This document shows positions 7,831 to 12,095 of a stretch of 12,095 nt of DNA, piece by piece. The position numbers and the translations under genes are program-made. This DNA comes from Microcaldota archaeon. Lineage in GTDB: Archaea > Micrarchaeota > Micrarchaeia > Micrarchaeales > CABMGC01. Below the pieces are notes generated by a model that did no database searches, was not told the DNA's origin, and saw nothing but the letters and a program-made list of their open reading frames with translations. Each line of letters begins with the position of its first letter. The first letter of the stretch is position 1. Location: NCBI GenBank assembly GCA_021821605.1, contig JAKACG010000018.1:1-12095 (forward strand), in the 5' to 3' direction.

Positions 7831-8933
7831 GTATAATAGACAATTTGGTTTTGACAACGGTGAACTCCTGTATAAGTAGCGTAAGCTACTTCTTGAGCTC
7901 TCCTTATACTGCGTGGTTCTCTGTTGTTGTTATAGCTGTGCTCGCAAGCATGAGCGTTCTTATTCTAATATATGCATTAGCTCCAATAATTAATGCCTCA
8001 AATGTAAGGTCATGGACCAAGAATAAAATAATAGATCTTTTAATAACTCTTATTTTAGTAATGGCATTCGGAACGGTATCCACACTTATATGCTCAAGCA
8101 ATCCTTCTTCATACTTCTCAAGCGCTGGACTTCTTCCTACCGCATGCTCCGCACCTCTGGTCAATAATATATATGCAATATCTTTATGTGATTTGAATCA
8201 GTTTAACACATACACGCTGCAGTTCAATCAATATCTATATTATGCATTACTTCTATTTTCCATAACTCCAAAAGTAGGTGCTTCATTAAATGTAGGTCTC
8301 TCAGGGACTACATTTTTAGGCTCATTAAATCCTAAATTACAAGTAACTACGGGTCAAGCAGATCTTGATCCGTTTGGAAAGACAAACAAGTTCGATGGTT
8401 TTGCAATACCTTTGCTCTATGATTTTGCACTTCTAAATCAGTTAGAGCTTTTATTACTTGCAGCAGCTCCATTGTTATTTGCTCTTTTTATGGCAATAGG
8501 TCTTCTAGCACGTTCGTTCGAGATAACCAGAACCTTTGGCAATGGGCTTATGGCCTTTGGAATAGCTCTTGGTTTTATATATCCTATAATAGTAAGCTTA
8601 AATTATGGTTTTATGGATTATGCAGTTCAAAATGCACTTACTTTGGGTCTAGGTCCAGGTGTTTCTGCTACCCAGCTTATACTTCCTCTTGCAAATCCTG
8701 TAATAACCTTTATATCAACTATAACTGGTTTTGCTCTAGGCAGCAGCTCTCCACTGGGCTTTGCGGCAAATTTAATACCTGAGTATCTATTCATATATAT
8801 AGGGCTTATAATCGTCGGAATTACAATTATTCCTATGCTTACTTTCACCATAGTTACAACATTTGTATCTGACTTTTCAACTGCCCTAGGTGAGAGATTT
8901 GATTTCGGTCAGCTCTTCTTAAGTCTTTTGTGA
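7827..8933 (+). CDS. P5: shortest polytopic membrane protein of the family
   Basis: The product is 368 residues and starts inside the last codons of P4 (ATGA overlap, 4 nt), the classic sign of coupled translation. No cleavable signal peptide is evident. TM1 is about 29-54; the turn is RSWTKNKIIDLL, with Asp70 at the family's acidic position; TM2 is 69-89. The first outer loop has Cys89, Cys107 and Cys121, then DPFG and FDGFAIP motifs (181-195) reminiscent of PFGG in P4 and WDGLPIP in P1. TM3 is 205-228; the signature is ARSFEITRTFGN (228-239), with Asn in place of the second Gly. TM4 is 240-258. The second outer loop is short and lacks the Cys pair of P1-P4. One long or two hydrophobic segments at about 318-347 end the protein, followed by VSDFSTALGE. 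It is presumably a membrane subunit of the same assembly. Confidence 0.82.
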   Translation: MSIIDNLVLTTVNSCISSVSYFLSSPYTAWFSVVVIAVLASMSVLILIYALAPIINASNVRSWTKNKIIDLLITLILVMAFGTVSTLICSSNPSSYFSSAGLLPTACSAPLVNNIYAISLCDLNQFNTYTLQFNQYLYYALLLFSITPKVGASLNVGLSGTTFLGSLNPKLQVTTGQADLDPFGKTNKFDGFAIPLLYDFALLNQLELLLLAAAPLLFALFMAIGLLARSFEITRTFGNGLMAFGIALGFIYPIIVSLNYGFMDYAVQNALTLGLGPGVSATQLILPLANPVITFISTITGFALGSSSPLGFAANLIPEYLFIYIGLIIVGITIIPMLTFTIVTTFVSDFSTALGERFDFGQLFLSLL

Positions 8934-8937
8934 TCAA

Positions 8938-10107
8938 ATGAAACTAAAACAACTTATTTTATTATTTGTTTCTGTTCTTATGATTATCTTACAGTTGTTC
9001 TTGGCAGTTTCATACGCTCAAACCTCGACCTCTACTACCTCTATACCTTCTGGAATAACTACCTCATCTACAACTATTCCATACACGAGCTCACCAAGTA
9101 GCTCTTCTAGCAGTTCTTCTTACTGTTCTAGTACACAGGTTGTATATCAAAATGCACCTTGGTACTGCAGTCAGATAAATCAAGCTATGATATCTTACTG
9201 GACCGAATGGGCTCCTGTGGCTGGCGTTGCTATATTTGTATCTTTTGATATAGCCCTTTTAATTTATATAGCAAGCGTTATACTAGCCGATGAACGAGTC
9301 AAGAACTTTGCAGTTTCAGAGTTTTATGAAACTATCGCAACGGCACTGATAGTAATAGGCTTTCTTTCATTGGCCGCAACAATAATGGGTCTTATTCCAT
9401 CGTTAATAGTTAATGCAAATCCATACTCAACTTCACTCTCATATATAAGCAATACTATTTCATCAACTCAGAGTTTAACCTCTCAATTATTTAGTATAGC
9501 TGTAGCTGACCAAAGTTATACTACTACAAATCTACAGGTATGTGTTTCATTCACCTGCTTTACAAATATAATTGGTGTGTTCTCCTTCGCAATAGAGTAT
9601 CTTTTCTATCTTCCTTCATCAACCCTTATAACATTCTTTCTTGACGGCCTTACCTTTCTTTATGGAGAGTTTTACATTATACTTCTGTTTATGTATGCGG
9701 CAATACCTGTTTTCTTAATACCTGGGATAATATTAAGAGCACTACTTCCAACTCGCGCATTAGGCGGACTTATGATAGCTATAGCAATAGGCTTTTATGT
9801 AATAATGCCTACATTGTTTTCCGTTGCATTTTACTTTACAAATACGACAGTTATAAACCAGCTAAATGCTGCAACCTCATTTCTTGCAAGGAACTCTGCA
9901 GGGGGAGAGGCTCAAATCAATGCCGCATCGCTCAACGGACCTCTTGTAACCGAGGCAAATATAATACAACAAGGTCTTGGGACTTTTTGGATGTCTGTTC
10001 TGTTCTATCCATCTCTAATCTTTGCAATGACCTATGCACTAATAACACAGCTTGCTGATTTTATAGGAGGAGCTACTCAAACATCTTCACGTTTTAAGAT
10101 ACTTTGA
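8938..10107 (+). CDS. P6: polytopic membrane protein, Ser/Thr linker after signal peptide
   Basis: The product is 389 residues. The signal peptide is 1-27 (KLKQ, hydrophobic core, ending SYAQ), followed by a Ser/Thr/Pro linker, 28-63, like that of P3. Cys63 and Cys77 lie before TM1 (about 90-115). The acidic turn is VKNFAVSEFYET (121-132); TM2 is about 131-153. The outer loop has Cys202 and Cys207 and a hydrophobic, perhaps membrane-dipping stretch at 208-240. TM3 is about 244-266; the signature is LRALLPTRALGG (266-277), complete. TM4 is 277-298. The second outer loop lacks Cys. TM5 is about 350-370, then ADFIGGATQTSSRFKIL, the same GG-containing inner tail as P1 and P3. The ATG follows the P5 stop by 4 nt and GTGATC at 8930-8935 may be a weak ribosome-binding site. 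It is the last of the six; a 103-nt gap follows. Confidence 0.82.
   Translation: MKLKQLILLFVSVLMIILQLFLAVSYAQTSTSTTSIPSGITTSSTTIPYTSSPSSSSSSSSYCSSTQVVYQNAPWYCSQINQAMISYWTEWAPVAGVAIFVSFDIALLIYIASVILADERVKNFAVSEFYETIATALIVIGFLSLAATIMGLIPSLIVNANPYSTSLSYISNTISSTQSLTSQLFSIAVADQSYTTTNLQVCVSFTCFTNIIGVFSFAIEYLFYLPSSTLITFFLDGLTFLYGEFYIILLFMYAAIPVFLIPGIILRALLPTRALGGLMIAIAIGFYVIMPTLFSVAFYFTNTTVINQLNAATSFLARNSAGGEAQINAASLNGPLVTEANIIQQGLGTFWMSVLFYPSLIFAMTYALITQLADFIGGATQTSSRFKIL
9022..9126 (+). repeat. Ser/Thr/Pro low-complexity linker in P6
   Basis: Residues 29-63 of P6 are dominated by Ser and Thr with scattered Pro, directly after the signal peptide. Placement and composition match the linker of P3, which suggests a common need for a flexible or glycosylated exterior spacer at the N-terminus of these two members. 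Confidence 0.75.
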
Positions 10108-10146
10108 TCATTAAAATAAATATGAAAATAATATAAATTAATGTAA

Positions 10147-10155
10147 TATATAAAG
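10147..10155 (+). promoter_or_regulatory. TATA-box-like element ahead of the 10211 gene
   Basis: TATATAAAG in the 103-nt gap after P6 would place a transcription start near 10172-10178, leaving a short leader before the ATG at 10211. A second AT box (TATAATAT, 10162-10169) is an alternative. GGTG at 10196-10199, 11 nt before the ATG, may help initiation. This gap could split the locus into two transcripts. Confidence 0.4.
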
Positions 10156-10210
10156 AGAAAGTATAATATAATTGAATTATTATGTATTAAATATCGGTGT
10201 AGAAGTGGCA

Positions 10211-11035
10211 ATGAAAATAGATATGTTTATCTTTATAATATTCATAGGGATAAGCGTTGTGCTTGCTGTATTGTCTCTTTCAACTACTAGCGCAATACTT
10301 GCGGTAATCTTTGCAATAATCTCGCTTATTTTTTCAGTAATAGGATTTTCTTCTAAATATTACACTTATTTGTATATACCTGCATTCAAGATGAAAAATA
10401 GGACCATAACTCTTGATAATGGTGAGATGTTTATTCTTTCGCCTTCTGGAAATTCAATAGTTTTAAGAGGGGAGAATGGAACAGTTGCTTCAGCATACGT
10501 TAAAATACCTCTTTATAAATCTTCTACAGAAATGACAGATTCAGAGAAGCTTGATTTTGGCAGAACCTTTAGCAGGGTCATAACATTATCTAAAAATACC
10601 ACAAAGATCTCATCGGAGATGTTGGTCGTGAATAAAGACGAAGACATCTCAAAAATAAGGTCAAAATTAGACGACACCGCAGAACGCCTAAGGGAAGCAG
10701 AGGCAGAAGCTCATCAAAAACCAGAAATGATAAACAGGCTAAAAGGAGAACTTACTATGTGGGAAAATTTAATATCAAACATAAGTGCTTCAAAGTCTCA
10801 AGCCTTAGTTACTTATTATATGGTCAGCGCAAATGGAGAAAATGAAGAAGAAGCGACAAGCATAGTTCATCAAAGAGCCGAGGAGCTTGCTGCAGGAATA
10901 AGCGCTGCTCTTGGAGTATCGGCGTACATAACTGAGGGCGAAGAACTTCTTTCTTTAATAGAGCCTAACTATATGATACCTGTAGAGACCGTGAACGAGA
11001 TGATAAGACAAAAAAGCATAGAAGAGGGTATATGA
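10211..11035 (+). CDS. Membrane-anchored PrgI/VirB4-N-like protein A (274 aa, no ATPase)
   Basis: I place the start at ATG 10211. An upstream in-frame TTG (10172) would add 13 residues, but it lies almost at the predicted transcription start, and the ATG gives 274 residues, exactly the length of the next gene's product. Residues 5-47 form two membrane helices joined at SLSTTS. A small strand-rich region follows (about 55-105, with a TLDNGEMFILSPSG segment), then a soluble domain. An acidic, Ala/Glu/Lys-rich helix spans 143-190. The last part, YYMVSANGENEEEA (202-215), a helix, then LGVSAYITEGEELLSLI (234-250), has the shape of the N-terminal, non-ATPase domain of VirB4/TraC-type proteins, where a strand is followed by E-rich helix and a 'eLl..l' helix. 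No Walker A or B motif is present. Family assignment is inference from pattern. Confidence 0.78.
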   Translation: MKIDMFIFIIFIGISVVLAVLSLSTTSAILAVIFAIISLIFSVIGFSSKYYTYLYIPAFKMKNRTITLDNGEMFILSPSGNSIVLRGENGTVASAYVKIPLYKSSTEMTDSEKLDFGRTFSRVITLSKNTTKISSEMLVVNKDEDISKIRSKLDDTAERLREAEAEAHQKPEMINRLKGELTMWENLISNISASKSQALVTYYMVSANGENEEEATSIVHQRAEELAAGISAALGVSAYITEGEELLSLIEPNYMIPVETVNEMIRQKSIEEGI

Positions 11036-11038
11036 GGT
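11034..11038 (+). promoter_or_regulatory. Ribosome-binding site of the 11045 gene
   Basis: GAGGT overlaps the stop codon of the preceding gene and lies 6 nt before the ATG at 11045. It is one of the few good Shine-Dalgarno matches in the window and supports this start and co-transcription with the gene at 10211. Confidence 0.6.
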
Positions 11039-11044
11039 TTTACT

Positions 11045-11869
11045 ATGGATGAACAAACAGTAATGTATCTTGGAATTTCCTGCATACCTCCTTTTGTATT
11101 ATTAATAAGTGCTTCAAGCCTTGGAGCTATGGGTATTGTAATAGGTATACTTTCAGTTATTGCTGTTGTTATGATACTTTTAATAAATTATGTGGACTTT
11201 CTAATATTCCCAGTCGTAACTAGTCTATTGGGGATAAAGATACAACTTTCAAAAGAATACTACTGTCCAAAAGAGCAAAATCGCGTAATAAAATACACCA
11301 ATGGGATATATTATGCAACTGGCTATCTAACGGCTAATTTATACAATTATGTATTTAGGGAAGAAGGTGTAGAATCTTCTGACGAAGAAGAAATGATTCT
11401 TGCACCAGAAAAATGGGAAAGAATAGTTATGAATGTTGATTTTCCATTTAAATTTAATGTGATAACTAACGCTCGTGATGTGCAAAAGTACCGAGAGGAC
11501 TTAGAAGGTGATAGAGGATTTTTAGAGTTTCAAATCTCAAGAGAATCAAACTCTTCAAATCCAAACCAAATGACCCTTACCGAACTTGAAAGAAAGGTAA
11601 GCGTACTTCAGGCAAAGATAGACAGGATGTCATCGGGAGAACTTCCGCTTAACACTATCATGTATCTTGAAACAACGGCAGTAGGCATAAGTGAAAAGGA
11701 GGCGACTGACGCTTTAACAAGCCAGCTCAATAGGTTAGAAACAGTTTTTCATACCTTTGATTTAAACATACTTAGGGTTGCTGGGAGAGAGATACATACG
11801 CTGCATAAATTAAATTACTCTCTTTTTGACCCTAACATAATGGAAAAGTTATTCAATCATCAAAAATAG
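11045..11869 (+). CDS. Membrane-anchored PrgI/VirB4-N-like protein B (274 aa, no ATPase)
   Basis: The product has 274 residues, the same as its upstream neighbour, 9 nt away. Residues 5-24 and about 28-63 are hydrophobic and form an N-terminal membrane hairpin. A region with NGIYYATGYLTANLY (86-100) corresponds to the strand region of protein A. The core contains WERIVMNVDFPFKFNV (124-139), YREDLEGDR (149-157), LTELERKV (178-185), an RMSSGELP stretch (194-201) and TTAVGISEKEA (210-220), followed by a helix and a final strand-helix, ILRVAGREIHTLHKL (242-256). Alignment with protein A is best at the C-terminus: strand, [GN]-E-[EK]-EA, helix, then a strand and a helix with E-[LI]-x-x-L. This is the layout of a PrgI-like anchor plus VirB4 N-terminal domain. 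No nucleotide-binding motif is present. It would act at the inner face of the membrane with the P1-P6 proteins. Confidence 0.78.
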   Translation: MDEQTVMYLGISCIPPFVLLISASSLGAMGIVIGILSVIAVVMILLINYVDFLIFPVVTSLLGIKIQLSKEYYCPKEQNRVIKYTNGIYYATGYLTANLYNYVFREEGVESSDEEEMILAPEKWERIVMNVDFPFKFNVITNARDVQKYREDLEGDRGFLEFQISRESNSSNPNQMTLTELERKVSVLQAKIDRMSSGELPLNTIMYLETTAVGISEKEATDALTSQLNRLETVFHTFDLNILRVAGREIHTLHKLNYSLFDPNIMEKLFNHQK

Positions 11870-11896
11870 AAAAAACATAAATGAAAAGCACACCAC

Positions 11897-11922
11897 TTTA
11901 AATATTTATATTTATATTTAAA
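11897..11922. repeat. AT-only perfect inverted repeat (9-bp arms, 8-nt spacer)
   Basis: TTTAAATAT (11897-11905) and ATATTTAAA (11914-11922) are exact reverse complements. The site lies between the last operon gene and the TnpB region. It could be an operator, the end of a transcript, or just AT-rich chance. Confidence 0.5.
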
Positions 11923-11953
11923 TTATAAAAGAGATTAACAGAATGAGCGGGGA

Positions 11954-11978
11954 ATCCCACACTTTTCAGAGGTGGGAT
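11954..11978 (+). other. Hairpin of IS605-type end / omega-RNA-like terminal stem
   Basis: ATCCCAC (11954-11960) pairs perfectly with GTGGGAT (11972-11978) around an 11-nt loop containing CTTTTCAG. The pattern GAATCCC-stem-loop-GGGATGA resembles the conserved right-end hairpin of IS605/IS1341 elements, which in those elements is also the 3' scaffold of the TnpB guide RNA. Here it lies 5' of tnpB, so it is either a left-end hairpin of this element or the right end of a preceding one. Confidence 0.5.
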
Positions 11979-11998
11979 GAAAGCGAATCGCAGATAGG

Positions 11999-12007
11999 TA
12001 TATAAAG
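11999..12007 (+). promoter_or_regulatory. TATA-box-like element ahead of tnpB
   Basis: TATATAAAG lies about 25-30 nt before the tnpB start, the usual archaeal TATA spacing for a very short leader. It is identical to the box at 10147-10155. Confidence 0.4.
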
Positions 12008-12020
12008 ATAAATTGAAAAA

Positions 12021-12026
12021 AAGGAG
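12021..12026 (+). promoter_or_regulatory. Ribosome-binding site of tnpB
   Basis: AAGGAG lies 4 nt before the ATG at 12031 and 1 nt before the ATG at 12028. The spacing favours 12031. This strong site contrasts with the weak or absent sites of most operon genes, in keeping with a separate origin. Confidence 0.55.
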
Positions 12027-12030
12027 TATG

Positions 12031-12095
12031 ATGGAATTGATAAGAGCATATAAATTTAGGATTTATCCTGATACTAAACGCCAGTCAGAGATAAT
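12031..12095 (+). CDS. tnpB: TnpB-family RNA-guided nuclease / IS605 OrfB, N-terminus only (3'-truncated by window edge)
   Basis: Only 21 complete codons are visible. They read MELIRAYKFRIYPD, then TKRQSEI. The R-A-Y-K-F-R-I-Y-P core followed by Q-x-x-x-I is the very characteristic start of the helix-turn-helix domain of TnpB/OrfB proteins of IS200/IS605 and IS607 elements. An in-frame ATG at 12028 would add one Met. Because the RuvC-like and zinc-finger parts lie outside the window, it cannot be said whether the gene is intact. TnpB proteins are RNA-guided DNA nucleases that help retain the element. Confidence 0.8.
   Translation, partial: MELIRAYKFRIYPDTKRQSEI

Larger units (their letters stand above)
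11951..12095 (+). mobile_element. Probable IS200/IS605-family (IS1341-like) element, left part, truncated by window edge
   Basis: A hairpin, a promoter-like box and the start of a TnpB-type gene occur together within 145 bases. No tnpA is visible between the operon and tnpB. The outer boundary is not determinable here; 11951 is set at the start of the GGAATCCCAC motif. The element may extend right by more than 1 kb. Confidence 0.5.

Noticed and set aside
2515..10107. P1-P6 as ABC, MFS or ion-channel transporters
   Set aside because: The helix number, large Cys-containing outer loops, Ser/Thr linkers and tandem paralogy do not fit, and no ATP-binding subunit or selectivity motif is present.
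10211..11869. The two 274-residue proteins as complete secretion ATPases
   Set aside because: I looked for GxxxxGK[ST] and a hydrophobic DE motif and found neither; the proteins are far shorter than VirB4 or HerA family members.
11954..11978. The hairpin as an intrinsic terminator of the operon
   Set aside because: It is not followed by a T-run, and its GAATCCC...GGGATGA form fits an IS605-type end better.
1148..12027. tRNA, rRNA or riboswitch in the intergenic gaps
   Set aside because: All gaps are under 160 nt, AT-rich and without a cloverleaf or other recognisable conserved RNA fold, apart from the hairpin near tnpB.

Overview
The window looks archaeal, most likely from a small AT-rich DPANN-type genome of the Parvarchaeota/Micrarchaeota kind. 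The reasons are heavy use of ATA for Ile and AGA/AGG for Arg, TATA-box-like elements about 25-30 nt ahead of near-leaderless starts, few strong Shine-Dalgarno sites, and membrane proteins of a style I associate with those lineages. A candidate-phyla (CPR) bacterium is not formally excluded. All genes I can support lie on the plus strand.

Layout. (1) 2-1147: the 3' end of a large gene for a secreted or surface protein made of 186-residue repeats, entering from the left edge. (2) 1228-2424: a membrane-anchored, lysine-rich, partly coiled-coil protein of unknown family. (3) 2515-10107: six consecutive genes (called P1-P6 here) for polytopic membrane proteins, packed with overlaps or gaps of 1-9 nt. 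Although their sequences differ a lot, all six follow one plan: in most cases a signal peptide, TM1, a cytoplasmic turn (usually acidic), TM2, a Cys-containing outer loop, TM3, a cytoplasmic turn usually carrying R-x5-R-x2-GG, TM4, a second outer loop, TM5 and a short inner tail. (4) 10211-11035 and 11045-11869: two genes whose products are both exactly 274 residues, each with an N-terminal membrane hairpin followed by a soluble domain; they look like diverged paralogues and resemble a PrgI/VirB3-type anchor joined to the non-ATPase N-terminal domain of VirB4/TraC-type proteins. (5) 11941-12095: a small hairpin, a TATA-like box and the first codons of a TnpB-family gene, which runs off the right edge and probably marks a mobile element beside the locus.

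How the genes may work together (inference). Several VirB6/TrbL/CedA-like polytopic proteins plus PrgI/VirB4-N-like proteins, beside a repetitive exported protein, suggest a type IV secretion-like or DNA/protein transfer machine, or a surface appendage, in a nano-sized archaeon. No ATPase (Walker A/B) is encoded inside the window, so if the idea is right the motor should lie just outside it or elsewhere in the genome. The six-fold expansion of one membrane-protein fold in a single operon is the most unusual feature and could represent a hetero-oligomeric membrane pore or scaffold.
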